Assembly: GCA_022036555.1 (NCBI GenBank)
Contig: CM039140.1
Location: 8,335,943-8,399,942, forward strand
DNA from: Microstegium vimineum
Taxonomy: Eukaryota > Streptophyta > Magnoliopsida > Poales > Poaceae
Reading direction: 5' to 3'
Length of the DNA: 64,000 bases
Below the pieces are notes generated by a model. That model did no database searches. It saw only the letters and a program-made list of their open reading frames with translations, and was not told the DNA's origin. Below, one piece after another: positions 1 to 11,161 of this stretch. Position 1 is the stretch's first letter; every line of letters starts with the position of its first letter. Both the position numbers and the translations under genes were made by a program.

Positions 1-1075
1 AATACTGTAATGTGTTGCCAAAACATGCTGTGATGACTGATGACCCCGACCAATTCCAAATATGGGCTTTCGACTCGATGCAAAAAGATTAATAAAATAG
101 ATCAAATGACCTTAGCACCCTTCATTTATTATGCATCTCATCAAGACGGGTCATTCATTTGTGAGAGTGTGCATTTATTAGCAGTAATGTATGAAGAAAA
201 GGGTAAAACATCCATATATAACTTCTAAAACGACCTAAGGCCACTGCCAACCTGAAACTATAGATGGTTTCCATACATTAATTGCTATGCCAGGTAAGAA
301 ATTCTGACATGGCACAAGATTTATCAAAGAGAGATGGAAAAGAGGAAACAGTTTCTCAATTTAGATGATTTCGGCGCGTGCTCTAACAATGCGAGAAGCA
401 AGATTCTACCTGTTGGGGCTCCTGGTTGATCTGTTGTCGGCCCGCATCACTATGACGCCATCAGCCAAGTCAACGAGAGCCGCCGCGCATACAGTCTGCC
501 TCCCAACAACATCACCCTGTCTCTCCTGCTTATGACCACATCCCTATGGCACAGGCGCAGCCGGCTTCGCCTTCGCACATCCCCGCGAGCATCGCAGTGA
601 TGGTGCCACTGAGTTGCTTGGTTCTTTGTTGTTTAGCTGGTGTGTAAGTTTCTAGTTTCTCCGTCTCTTTCTTGGCTGCAACACATGTACCCTACGAACG
701 ACCGGGAGCACAAGCTGCTCCTCCACGCCTGTCGTGCGAGTGTCGTCGACTATGGCACCCGCCTCACAGCACGCGCGCCTGGCTTGCTTGGTCGCTAGCG
801 GTATGCATTGCTGCCGTCAGCTGCTTTGGATACCCGCCTATACTAGGATCTACCGGCCATGCCTGTTGATTGCTGAGGGACAAGACGAGAGGAGAGAGAA
901 GGGGATGAAGAGAGACGATACGGCAAGGATGAGGGGAGAAAACTATTGCCAAAAATTCAATTGGGACCCACACGAGGAAATGATGGGATGGAGGTGTTGT
1001 TTCTATGCATGTGTCTCGCTTATGTGGCAGGGATAGAAACTACATGGTGGTTTCATGGTTGGAACGGCCCTAATA
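1..1075. other. Intron or 3' flank of the trihelix-kinase gene, no exon recognised
   Basis: No exon could be recognised here on either strand. The upstream gene on the minus strand needs one more short C-terminal exon, which family knowledge predicts to carry a VVxFNxLExGNI-type segment. I looked for it in this stretch and did not find it, so it most likely lies left of the window. Short open frames around 672-1036 are GC-rich but have no recognisable domain. Confidence 0.5.
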
Positions 1076-1336
1076 CCTTTGTCCCGCAAAATAGTGAGTT
1101 TAAGGTCAAACTATCTCAAGTTTGACCAAGTTTATATAAAAGACTACCAAAATTTATGACACTGAAAGTGTACCATTAGATTCACCATGAAATATATTTT
1201 CACAGCATACATATTTTGGTGCCGTACATCAAACTTGAGATTATTTGATTTAAGACACAGCTAAACTGTCACTCTTAGCAGGACAGAGTTGAGAAGGCTA
1301 AAATGACCTACGACCTATAGTCGGAGTCGGAAGGAG
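1076..1336. mobile_element. Degenerate Stowaway-like MITE
   Basis: A 261-bp AT-rich block begins with CTTTGTCCCGCAAAATAG and ends with a diverged complement around GTCGGAAGGAG. It is flanked by TA on both sides (1074-1075 and 1337-1338). The inner arms carry a repeated CAAACTTGAGAT-like motif in opposite orientation. These are features of Tc1/mariner-derived Stowaway elements. It ends about 20 bp from the splice donor of the adjacent kinase exon (1358). Confidence 0.5.
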
Positions 1337-1357
1337 TAGTTGGTAAGAGGTACTAAC

Positions 1358-4300
1358 CAGGAATGTTGTTCTCCTCACAACATGTTACTGCTGTCATGTC
1401 CATCTTGGTGATTCCTCTTGCTGCTAATTCCCTAAAGGAGATGTGCTCAAATGAAGCATTACTATTGCTCCTAGGAGGACAACCATATTCATCATCACCA
1501 ACAATACCTTTAAGGACAACATCTGCATTGACTGGTTAGCAAGTACATCTAGTCAGTTTCCTCTCTGCATCATCTTTTCATAGCAACTAAACTAAATCAT
1601 TCGAGAATGGGAAGCTGTATGTGCAAGTCCATTGGAAAATTCATAAGAATGAAAAAGAAAGGTGTTAGGGACAGGGTGCAATGCATACTCTCTGAAGCTC
1701 TTAAGGCAGCAGCTGTATCTGTTGTGAACAATGGATTCCCAGTGCTCGCACCAATCCCACCAAAGATGACCACCCTCCCTTTTTCGAGATGGCGTATGGC
1801 TCGACGCCTAATGTACGGTTCTGCAACTTCTTGCATCATCAATGCGGTTTGGACTCGTGTCTCCACACCTATCTTTTCTAGTGATGCTTGAAGAAGTACT
1901 GAATTCATCACTGATGCCATCATTCTGACAGTTAAAACAGAAAGGTTTAAGTAGATACATGCCACTGAAGTATCAGTCTACCAGAAGTCCAAAACTCCCT
2001 GAATAGTACAGAAGGAAATCTACAATCCAAAGTAACAGCAAAATGCATTTGAACAGACATGGGATTTCTGTTCATAAAAGTGCACAAAATAAGACTAAAC
2101 CATATGAACTATGAGCTCCATTGGCCACTATTAAGTTACACAAGTTTACCAATTCATAAGTTCAAATGGTCATGTTCAGTTGCACTTCAGTTTTCAGTAC
2201 TCTTCACTAGTGAATATTGAATACATTTCCTAGCATGCTGGCCTGGCTATTACAGCTAGTCATCCAAGTCAACAAGTTGGTGCCCTGAGTTGAAAACTCT
2301 ACGTAGCTTGTTGTATACATTCAAAACTCTATCACTGGTCCAACAACATATAGCACAGTAGACCCTAGTACTTAGGTTTTGAAGCATGACCATGGCAAAA
2401 ATAAAATAAAATAAAATCCACCCCCTCTCCCGCCACCACCACACACACACAGGCAGAGATGAGAATGTTGTAGAATCACAGAAATACACAATGAACTTCA
2501 CCAATTATAGTTTGATCTTGAATAAAGCTCTTGTGCGATATTTAAATTTTTTGCCACTTTTACATTTGGCAAGGGCTCCAATTGCTAGCTGTGGGCAGGT
2601 CCCTACATTTTTGCCATTGCACTGACGAAAACTCAACCAGACATTTTGCACGCGTGTCGGGCCAAGTTACTCTTCCAGCATGGCAGAGGGCCTTATTCCT
2701 TTAGGCACACATGGGCTCTACACCGTTCTTCTTTTCCACCCGCGCCGCCCCCATTCTTGACCATTCTAGGTGGACAACATGTCTTGCGACCTCTGCATTC
2801 TAGTTTTGTCTGACTTCTCAGTGTGCAACTCAAATTCCCCAACAACTGCATGCTGCCTAACTGCCAGTCTGAACTCAGGCATTAAAGGATAAATAGACCC
2901 CACATCCATATATGGATTGTCCCTATCCCAGTCAATAATAGGATCTGCAGTTGCTTTGTCATCAACAGGGAGAGCTGTGTCTTCCATCTCCTGCTGGACT
3001 CTGTTGGGATACATGGGATGGAAACTTCTTCAGGTCCAGCTGCTGTTGCTGCCTCTTCTGCAGCTTTAAACCCATATGCCTCAAAAACTGCATCTTCATC
3101 TGCGAACATAGTAGCCTCACCATCTTGATCATCATTGGGTATAATGGTTAGAGTACTACCAGCTGGTTCTGTTGACCATCTTCAACAGCAGGTTCTGGAT
3201 CAAGGTTATTCTTCAGGAGACAGCTGTTTCACCAGCTGCTTATGACTCTGCTGCAGATTGGCCAGTAAACCTAGATGTTGCATGAGCACTACCATCATTG
3301 CCTGATGCTCCTAACTGACCCCCTTCTATAATCTCACAGGAAACATACTTTAATAGGATTACGGGTCCTACCGGATATCTGGCGGAGATTGTAGGTGTGA
3401 GGGGCTGGTCGACGAGGCCGACGACGATCAAATAGCTCCATGGTTAGAGCGCGGGGAACGAGGCCAGGGCGAAAGGTCATGCTACAGTACTCGCGGCGGT
3501 ACTGTTCACGGGGAAAGGCGGCTAGGGTTTTGGAACTCCCGGCTCCCTAAGGGAAGCCGGGCAATAATAGATTCCTTCTGCTTAATTATTCCTCAACCAA
3601 CGTTACAAATATATAGCCTATGATATCCTAATTTAGGGAAATAACTAAACTATTTTAAGGAAATATATAAACAGATAATCAGCCCACTAACGGGCCTGGC
3701 GCCCACTAACGGGCCTAGTGCGGAGCCCGACATAACATACTTCAACTTATCATCAAGCCTAGCTGCCACCATCTCAACAAATTGTGACTGTTGTTACCTT
3801 CCACTCGGTCCCACTATCTCTATCAACTCCCCACACAATAAGTTGCTAACTAGGGCCCCAGATAATGTTGCTAGCCATGTCTTCAACAAAGTTAGAAAGT
3901 TTGAACACAGACCTACTGTCAAACCAGACCTCATGCCTTGAATCTTCCATTTCAATTGGACCATACTCTAAATTTGCAGTAAACTTAACACAATCAACAA
4001 CAGTTCTAAACGCATTGCCAGGGATCAATCCTGACACAGGTCAAAAATCAAAACATTTCGGAGTTAGAACAGATCCAACTCCACAGCATCACTGTGAATA
4101 CAATCTATACAGTATCCTACATACCAAGGAGGGCAACCAGACGACTTCATTCTGCAAGATGAACAAATTCCCTACCTACGAAGCACAATAACGCACAAAC
4201 CATGAAATTCAACAACCCTAAACAAAAAAAACCTAGCACGACAAACCCTAGCTACAACAGAGGGGAGGAGAGGAGAGGAGGGTGTGTGGCTCACCTACAT

Positions 4301-6419
4301 CCACGAACACATACAGGTCAAAAGCACCGGACTTGCTTTTGCGAGCCACCGCTACTACAGATCATCGCACCATGCCCCCGCCAACAAAGGAACGGGGCTG
4401 AAGAAGAATGGGGGTGGCGCCTGGTGGCGAGGGAGTGGTGTCGGGGGAACGGGTGTTGAGCCCACACGTGCCTAAATGGATAAGACAGGGGCAGGGAGGT
4501 CTTTTGGCATGCCCTGCCATGCTGGAAGAGTTAATTGGCCAGCCACGTGTGCAAAATGTCTAAAACGGTGAAGTTTTCGTCAGTGCGGCTGGCTAACACG
4601 AAAGCGTAGGGGCGCCCCCAAAGCTGGCAATTGATTCCTTGCCAAATGTAAAAGTGGCAAAAAAAATACCAGCTCTTGTGTTTCCTAAACTCAATGACGT
4701 GCTACACAAGCATAAACTTCTGCCTCGCATAGGACTTGTGTGGGATTATAAACTTGATTGAAGTGGCAATTGACAATATAAATGCCAGATCAGGAATGCA
4801 TTTTATACATAAAACATAAGCATAAGGAAACTTCTAATCCACTATAACCAATAAGCAGGTCCAACCAGGTGACGGGAATACAACCATGGCCGAGTCATAT
4901 ACTATCAACATTCACCGGCACAACCTGTACTGACCATGGATGTCTGCATTAGAACTGACAAATTGCTAGTAGTATTTCTATAGGAGTCCAGGAACCATCC
5001 AAATATTTTTGTTGCATGCTCTGCTCATCATTATTCCCGATTCCTGCTATATATGATAAAAAGTGTAGAGCAGAACAGAAGGCAGACATCGATGAAAAGT
5101 AAGGCAAATAACGATGGCAGAAAATTACCCAATTGGGTACGTTGCAGCTCGATCAGTGCCTGTTGCAGCTACCCAATTGTCACCGCAAAATATATTCCGC
5201 CCTCCTACCACGATTGCTACCTGATAGGATTGAATGTAATATTAACTTGACAAGTGGTCCCTGATATCAGAAAAATGTGTCCCTGAAATGGATGTCCCCT
5301 ATTTACCTCCACACCATGATGGCACGCCACTTGAACTTCTCTAGCGATCAGCATAATGACCTGAAAAAGTGACAAAATTGTAGTACAAAACAATTAGGGA
5401 AGCATCAAAACATATCTATCACCATAAGCTAATATAGACTACCTTGGGATCAACATTTTGAGGAGCTGCTCCGCATAAGGCAGTGCCCCCAATCTTCAGA
5501 AGCACCCTCTTCCATCTTGGATTTGAAAGAGGGTTCGCTCTGGAGCTACCAACCCCAGTAGGAGGGCCGTGCTGGAAAGAGGATACCTACAGTGACAAAC
5601 GTTAGCTAAGACGAGTAGATCTCCAAATTGATCAAGCAATGATGTAAAAATGAACCACCTTTTGCTGCCGTGCTGCTGCTGCTGCCTCGGTTTCACATCC
5701 TCGGCAGCAGCAAGAGGCTTGGAGGAGGCAGGAGACGCAGAGTTTCCGACGATCTGCTCCATCTTTTTGAACCAGGGCCAGTGGCTGATGGCGCCTCCGC
5801 CGGAACTGGTGAGCCGCTGGCACTCCACCTTGTAGCGTTTCTTAAGGTTGTCGATCTTATTCTTACATTGCTCCACGCTCTTGCCCCCTGTAGTCTTGCC
5901 CTTCCCGTCAGTCACGGCGCCAGCCACGTCCTCCCAGTCCCGACCCCGCAGGTTTCCCCGGTTGAGTTGCTCAAATCGGTCCGTGAAGGCGTCGAGGAGG
6001 CTAGTGATCGCGCCGTCCGTCCACTCCTCCCGATCCTTACGGTAGTCCGACATGCTCGAGCTCCCTCCACCGCCACGGCCCTTCTTCCCCACACCGCCGC
6101 TGCCGCTGCTGTTGATGTAGGAACAGTACTCGCCCCCATCGCTGCTGACCTCCTCGGCGCGCTCCCTGCCCCGCTTGGCGTTGTGCGCCGGCTTGCCGCG
6201 CTCAGCGTGGTGGTTACTCTCCTCCTGGGCCAGCGCGAAGGAGCCGGCGCCGGCGTCAGCCCCTGCAGGCGCGACAGTGAAGCTGAAGGGATGGGCGGCC
6301 TGCTGCGACGGCGGCGGCGCGGGTTGCTGGGCAGAGGGGGGTGGGGGTGGGGGCGGGGGAGTTGCCGGCTGGTGGGCGTCGTCACCGAGGAGGCCGAAGT
6401 CGTCGTCGCAGGAGGCCAT
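1358..6419 (-). CDS. Trihelix DNA-binding / UMP-kinase-like fusion protein (3'-incomplete in window)
   Basis: Exons on the minus strand, read in order: 6419-5659, 5586-5443, 5360-5307, 5220-5129, 1924-1689 and 1531-1358; a last exon lies outside. Exon 1 encodes a Pro/Gln-rich N-terminus and a trihelix (GT-factor) domain at about residues 130-222. Trp133, Trp162 and the WPWF at 214-217 mark its helices. Exons 2-6 encode an amino-acid-kinase domain close to bacterial PyrH. They show KRVLLKIGGTAL at its start, VAIVVGGRNIFCG, and GRVVIFGGIGASTGNP followed by FTTDTAA. The same architecture is known to me from Arabidopsis At3g10030, so this is a conserved fusion. UMP phosphorylation and DNA binding are family inferences; the serine of the usual KxSGE motif is Gly here. 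Exon 2 starts at a good TGTAG acceptor but reads through only if one G is added near 5567-5568. The ATG at 6419 opens the only long frame. The promoter side has no close divergent gene. Confidence 0.85.
2766..4037 (-). pseudogene. mudrA-like transposase N-terminal remnant
   Basis: Minus-strand frames inside the MULE contain a recognisable plant MuDR N-terminal DNA-binding region. The clearest part is the stretch around 2790-2890, reading PEFRLAVRQHAVVGEFELH then TEKSDKTR. Upstream (minus-strand sense) pieces at 3846-4037 and 2882-3109 read as the acidic N-terminal part. The frame is broken by stops and frame changes and by a 383-bp insertion (3351-3733). The DDE catalytic domain and zinc knuckle are missing. 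No functional transposase is encoded. Confidence 0.7.
3351..3733. mobile_element. 383-bp insertion nested in the MULE, 9-bp target duplication
   Basis: The sequence interrupts the mudrA remnant and is flanked by perfect 9-bp direct repeats AACATACTT (3342-3350 and 3734-3742). It has a GC-rich first half and an AT-rich second half. The motif CCCACTAACGGGCCT occurs twice near its right end. I see no convincing terminal inverted repeats and no TG/CA ends. A 9-bp duplication fits Mutator-type insertion, but the class is not settled. Confidence 0.55.
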
Positions 6420-7676
6420 GGATGGCCGCGCGTGGCGGCGTTAGGGTTACGCCGCGGGCTCCGCTCCCAGCCACGGCGGCGGCGTTAGGTGACGACGTTA
6501 CCCCCAGGTGTGGCGCGGGTTAATGGGGCAGGCGGGCGCGACCTACGGAGCCGTTACGGCTCAATCACGGCTCCGTCACCGCGGGAATGTTACACGTTGC
6601 CGCCGTGCGGGGAGGGGTGGGACCTGCGTCGGCGAGGGCGCCCCGGGGCAAATGAATGAAATGGGTCCCACTAGTCGGCTGGTCAAACGGGAACAAACCA
6701 GTGACGAATTCCTGATCCGCCACTGCAACCGGATTTGTGGACAAGTTTTTAAGAGCAAACACAATATATATAGATCAAGTGATCTATATATATGTGGGTT
6801 CTTTGACTGTAGCTATTTTCTTACCTCTCTTACTGTCTCATTCTCTCTCTGACCGGTCCTTGCAGGGAGCGTTGAGAGAGAAGAGTGAGAGAAAATATTA
6901 ATTTTCTATACCTATAGTCAGTTCATAACAATATGGATAGCTAATGTTATAGATGACTCTATTGACTATTTTTATAGTGTTTCAGTCAGTTCATAGAAAA
7001 TACTTAAATGTCTATGGACCACTTTTAAAGCACATTATGGTTGCTCTACGGGCCAGTCATTGAAGAGTTTCGTTAAAGTTGTTTCAAAGGCTATGGTATC
7101 ATCTACAACGAAATGAAACTTAAATAAAACACATATTTTTAATGTAAAGTTTTGCTCTATAATTTTATAGACAATTATTACTCTATAATTTCATAAACAA
7201 ATAATTCTAGGATTTATAGAGAGTTGGTAATTATGCCAAGAGAGTTTATTCTCTATAAAACTCATTTTTCCTCTTTCTTTTCATTAAAACATTGACATGT
7301 CATTAAAAATGCATATGAATCAGACTATTAAATACAAATGAAACTCACATTAAAACTGTGTTTAAAAACTTCATGTTTTCTATGTTCATTTATTAGGATG
7401 CCAACTAAAGGGAAGATAATGTAAAATTATAATTGAAAACAGAGATGCAAAAATGGTTGTTAGACAAGAAATTATTCAATCAATTTGTTTTAACTTATTT
7501 TCTCTCATAAAACACTATTTAATCAGCCGACTTTTGTACCAGTCGAACAAAGCCATATGTTTACACACATCATTGATGGATCTATGTGTACATGTTGATT
7601 GTAGTCGGTGCATGGTAACTTATCAAGTTTTAATGAGACAGTTGATATCGTTTCGGTGGCTAATAAAGTTGTAACG
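6420..7676. other. 5' flank of the trihelix-kinase gene, then AT-rich intergenic DNA
   Basis: About 240 bp next to the start codon is very GC-rich, as expected for a grass 5' UTR or promoter. Beyond about 6720 the DNA turns AT-rich and holds a perfect palindrome (6764-6793). No coding sequence was recognised. Open frames across 6508-6852 lack codon structure and family similarity. Confidence 0.5.
6764..6793. repeat. Perfect 14-bp palindrome with 2-nt spacer
   Basis: The left arm ATATATATAGATCA (6764-6777) is the exact reverse complement of the right arm (6780-6793), with AG between. It lies about 345 bp upstream of the trihelix-kinase start codon. It may be the centre of a decayed MITE or a cruciform-forming site. 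Confidence 0.8.
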
Positions 7677-7777
7677 CCCTGTTCGTTTGATCGTTTTGGA
7701 TAAGCCGGCTGATATCGTTTTTAGTTATTTTTCTGTGAGAGAAAAATACTATTTCGATGACTGCCAAGCGAACAGGG
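7677..7777. mobile_element. Short hAT-like MITE
   Basis: This 101-bp element has terminal inverted repeats CCCTGTTCGTTTG and CAAGCGAACAGGG. An internal TGTGAGAGAAAAATACT segment is typical of an abundant grass hAT-derived MITE family. I could not define a target duplication. A relative sits in an intron of the HGSNAT-like gene. Confidence 0.65.
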
Positions 7778-8311
7778 ATTTAATTGTCGTCTCCTGCACG
7801 CTATTCACTTGCTTGCCTTGTGGTCTCTAACGTCTAGAACTCTAGATACAACAAACACGACGAAGGACCATGACCCACAAACCGAGTGTTCCCAAAATCG
7901 ATTTTTATCGAGTACTAAAAATGAAGTTGAGAACTCGCCGAGGTTCGAGGTTACGTCTAATCGCGCATATTGCCAATGGTCGATGAATAGCCGTCACCGA
8001 AGGCCAAACACGCTCGGTCGATTAGTGTGTGGTCATGGCAGTGTCGTGCCTTCACACAAAAGGAGGCTGGAGGTGGAGCCGTCATGGAATTACCGATCCC
8101 CTTTTTTTTTTAATATATCCGTATTTCTAATTTCTGATCTCTCTTTACTCATACATCTGATCTCTCTTTACTCATACCTCCATGCCATAATGCCTATAGT
8201 AGGCCTGTGAGATTGGTGATTTGCTCAGCATTCACCATCCAGAGACCAGCTGCAAGATAAATCAGCATCAGATCTCGTTATATTTGTATTTAGTTTATAC
8301 AACAACTTTAC

Positions 8312-8746
8312 GGGCTCCTTTGGATCAAAGGAATTTTAAAGAAAAAGTGGAGGATTCTCAATCCTATGGATTCAAGTACTGTAGCATCGTTTGGAATATA
8401 GGATTGAAGCATAGGAGAAGTGGAGGAAATTTTCCTATACCGCTGGTTTCAGAGGGAAAACAAAGGATTCATAACATCTGCTTGGACCTCTTGTTTTCAT
8501 TCCTTCGCGTAGGAGTGTGTCTTGACAAGGATAGATATGGTACGGTCATACATCCATAACATTGATGGTTACCATTCATGATCATCATATAATACCAAAT
8601 CTCTTCTAAAGTTTCCTATGTTTTTCCTATGACTCATCCAAACGACTTTTCCTATAGAATTCCTGTATTTTTCAATCCTATGTTTTTTACATATGTATTC
8701 CTATCCTATTCCTACGTTTTTCCAATCCCGCGTTCCAAAGGGGTCC
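8312..8746. mobile_element. MITE with GGGCTCCTTTGGA-type termini
   Basis: The left end GGGCTCCTTTGGA and the right end TCCAAAGGGGTCC form an imperfect terminal inverted repeat. Inside are repeated CCTATGA/TTCCTAT-type motifs in both orientations (for example ATTCTCAATCCTATGG and CCTATGTTTTTCCTATG). Length (435 bp) and ends fit a non-autonomous hAT-type element. No clean target duplication was found. Confidence 0.55.
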
Positions 8747-9915
8747 ATCTTAATCTTCATACTGAATACTTGCTATGTTTTTTCCTTATATATTGAGTTG
8801 AGGTTGATGAACAGAACTTGCCACGCCAAAGGTTAGTCATGACACAGTTTCTTAGCACCCTTTCCCACATGTCATGGACTTATTTTTTCGCCAAACCTTG
8901 TCACAAGTTTGGTAACTTCCAAAGATTTACTTAGAATGCTAACTACAAGCATCGTGTAACAATAATGTGCAACCAGCCAAATGTTTGAAGGCTCATACTG
9001 AATACAGACTACAATTATATTTCCAGGACGGTTCCTTACAGGTAAAATACATGAGAATGCAGAAAAAAAGAGTGTGAATTCTATCCAGTTGCAAAGCATA
9101 TAGAACCAGGTGCCTGGTAGAAATAAAGAAAATTAAAAAAAGGGACGTACCCAGTGCCGTAGGCTCCCGCACTGCGGGGTCTGGGGAAGGGAAAAATAAA
9201 GAAAATTAAAACACAAGGAAAAAGCTGAAGGTGCAAATATAAAGTTTATCAGTGAAGATTGACAAATCAGAAACATCCACTATCAACACTGCAAGCAAGA
9301 GGATGTTTTCAATTCAACCTAATCATCACTGACCACTGACCAAAGTTTATAGGTTAAACTTAGAACAATTTTCGCAAGCATTATCCTTGCATAATTATAT
9401 AATCAACTAAGTAGCATGGAATTTCCATACGAAACTTGGCCCCCAATATTAGTACTGCAAGCAAGACGACCATTTCAAGTTTCAAAACCCCAATGCAGAT
9501 ATAACACGTGATGCAAAGATTGAGTGATTGAGTATTCAAGGCAACTCTGAATAGCAGAAGCAACACATTGCTTGCAACCAAACTGTCATGATAACATATG
9601 GAGGCAATTTTCCAAATATTCGGTTCTGAGAATTTTAAAGACTTTGTGTCTATTCAGAACATAGCATTGTTACAATGCCACAGTAATAATTCTGAAAGTA
9701 CAGAAGATCAAATGTATTGATTGAACTATAAAAAGGTGTAAACTATTAAAACAAGAAATTTTGTGCATCACTTGGCGCAATAGATGAGGTCTCAAGACAC
9801 CAACTAATTCCTCAAGAAAGATGTGGCTAATGGTTAGACTCAAACTCATGATCATGGTGACCCAGTGTCAGATTGCTTGGGGCTAACGAGGTTTTGAGAC
9901 TCATAAACTCATGAG
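8747..9915. other. Intergenic and 3' flank of the UPF0496 gene
   Basis: AT-rich DNA with a small truncated SINE (9139-9193). No gene was recognised. The last few hundred bases before 9916 are the likely 3' UTR and downstream flank of the minus-strand UPF0496 gene. Confidence 0.5.
9139..9193 (+). mobile_element. Truncated Au-SINE-like fragment with 18-bp target duplication
   Basis: This 55-bp GC-rich piece includes GGGACGTACCCAGTGCC, GGCTCCCGCACTG and GGGGTCTGGGGAAGGG, matching my memory of the head of the grass Au SINE family (tRNA-related). It is flanked by identical 18-bp repeats AAATAAAGAAAATTAAAA (9121-9138 and 9194-9211). The rest of the SINE body and tail is absent. Confidence 0.6.
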
Positions 9916-11161
9916 TCATGACATTGGAGACTCAGCTTCAGCATCGGACTGCGCATTCAGGTGGTGCACAAGGAGTAACCTGGCACGGTTGACGGCAGCA
10001 AAGTAGAGGCAAATGTGCTCCTCAAGGTCAGCAAGCTGCCGTAGCAGGCTGGGGTGGTTCTTCCTGAGCTGTCGTACCACCTCTTCTATGGTGTGGTGCT
10101 GCCCCTCCCGCGCTCAAGCCCAAGGCGGACAAGCATCTTGTCGCTCTCCACAGTGGCATGGAGCCTACCCACCGCCGCTCAATTGTGGCGACATCATTGT
10201 TCAAGACGTAGGTGCCCCTAGCCGTGGCGTCGAGCCGGTCCATGTGCTTCTGCAGGCCTTTCATCGAGGCAGCCAGTGGACAGTAGGAAGAATTGGATGC
10301 AGCACAAGCAGGAGCCATCGCCAGCAGCACGGTAATGGTGTGTGTCGCAAGCACGAGGCCTGCGACGGCAGCGCCGGTGGTGCAGGCGATGAGGCAGATA
10401 CCTGACCCGCGCTTGGCGCAGCGGAGCCAACGGCGCCTGCGTCGAACACTGAGAATACGAAGGTCGAGGTGGTTCTTGAGGCCATCAAAGCTTCGGCGCA
10501 TGCCTTGGAACCCGGCATCCGGCGCCGGGAACGGATTGGGCATTTTGTCGAACAGGAGGAAGGCGTCGAACGCACAGTCGCAGTGCTGCGTGGCGAGCTG
10601 CGGCGAGTGCGGGATGAGCGCGAGCAGGTCCGTGATGGGCCCGTACAGCGCCCGCGCGCGGCGGAGCGCCCCGCGGAGTGAGAGGCATAGCAGCGACGCG
10701 TGCTGCGTGCTGCGGAAGTAGTCCGCGGCGAGGCAGGTGAGCTCCGTGTTGGGCGCGTCTGAAAGAGCGCGCTCCACCACCGCGTCCTCCGGACGGAGCA
10801 CGCCGGCCAGGGTGACCCTGTGCTCCCCATCTTCTCTTTCATCCTCCTCTTCGCCGTAGCCGCCGAAGCCCTCGTCCCGTTGTTCGTCCACGTCGCCGTC
10901 TACATGGATCTTGTCCCAGATCTCTTGGTAGGACTGGGTGTGGATGGCGAGCCTGTACTCCTGGCTTAGATTGATGGTGGACGCCGACCTGGGGCTGCTC
11001 TCCCGCCCCTCCGCCGCGCCACCGCTCCGCCGCGCGCCGCTGCTAGCAGCGGTGCTCGAGCTCTTGCTCGCGTTAGCGCTGCTGGTGTTTCCATGAGTGC
11101 TCGAACAGCTCGGCCCCTCTCCTCCCTCATCGTCCGCACGTCGCCGCTCCCACAGCGGCAT
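9916..11161 (-). CDS. UPF0496 family protein (two apparent frameshifts)
   Basis: This intronless gene would be 415 aa if two missing bases are restored. The start at 11161 gives a Ser-rich N-terminus; the family domain runs from about residue 65 (NLSQEYRLAIHTQSYQEIW) to the end. A hydrophobic segment at about 253-289 (GICLIACTTGAAVAGLVLAT onward) is the usual membrane span pair of this plant family. Its function is not established. Reading is continuous to about 10173. The conserved C-terminal part (TIERR, VESDKMLVRLGLE, TIEEVVRQLRKNHPSLL, LYFAAVNRARLLL) then continues in two other frames to a TGA at 9916. Each change is explained by one missing G, near 10168-10173 and at the G run 10102-10105. 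The span plus two bases is a multiple of three. If the breaks are real, the protein loses its last 85 or so residues. Confidence 0.8.

Larger units (their letters stand above)
2536..4670. mobile_element. Mutator-like element (deletion derivative) in intron 4 of the trihelix-kinase gene
   Basis: The 2,135-bp element has long terminal inverted repeats of about 155 bp (roughly 2536-2690 and 4511-4670). They share TTTTTGCCACTTTTACATTT, GCACTGACGAAAACT and CTCTTCCAGCATGGCAG. A target duplication flanks it: AGCTCTTGTG at 2526-2535 and again at 4671-4680 (9 bp plus one shared base), as expected for Mutator. The interior holds a piece of a mudrA-type gene but no catalytic transposase domain, so it is non-autonomous. 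Confidence 0.85.

Noticed and set aside
672..1036. Possible last exon of the trihelix-kinase gene or a separate small gene
   Set aside because: Neither strand shows the expected C-terminal kinase motif, and the frames have no recognisable domain.
5539..5548. Alternative acceptors that would rescue the trihelix-kinase frame without a missing base
   Set aside because: Exon starts at 5545 or 5539 are in phase, but the upstream CTGTAG acceptor at 5587 is better placed and the protein it gives, after one G is added, reads naturally up to the kinase domain. They remain possible if RNA evidence supports them.
5670..6488. Long plus-strand open frame opposite the trihelix exon
   Set aside because: Lies exactly antisense to a well-supported exon with a recognisable domain; GC-rich codon bias keeps the opposite frame open. 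No family match.
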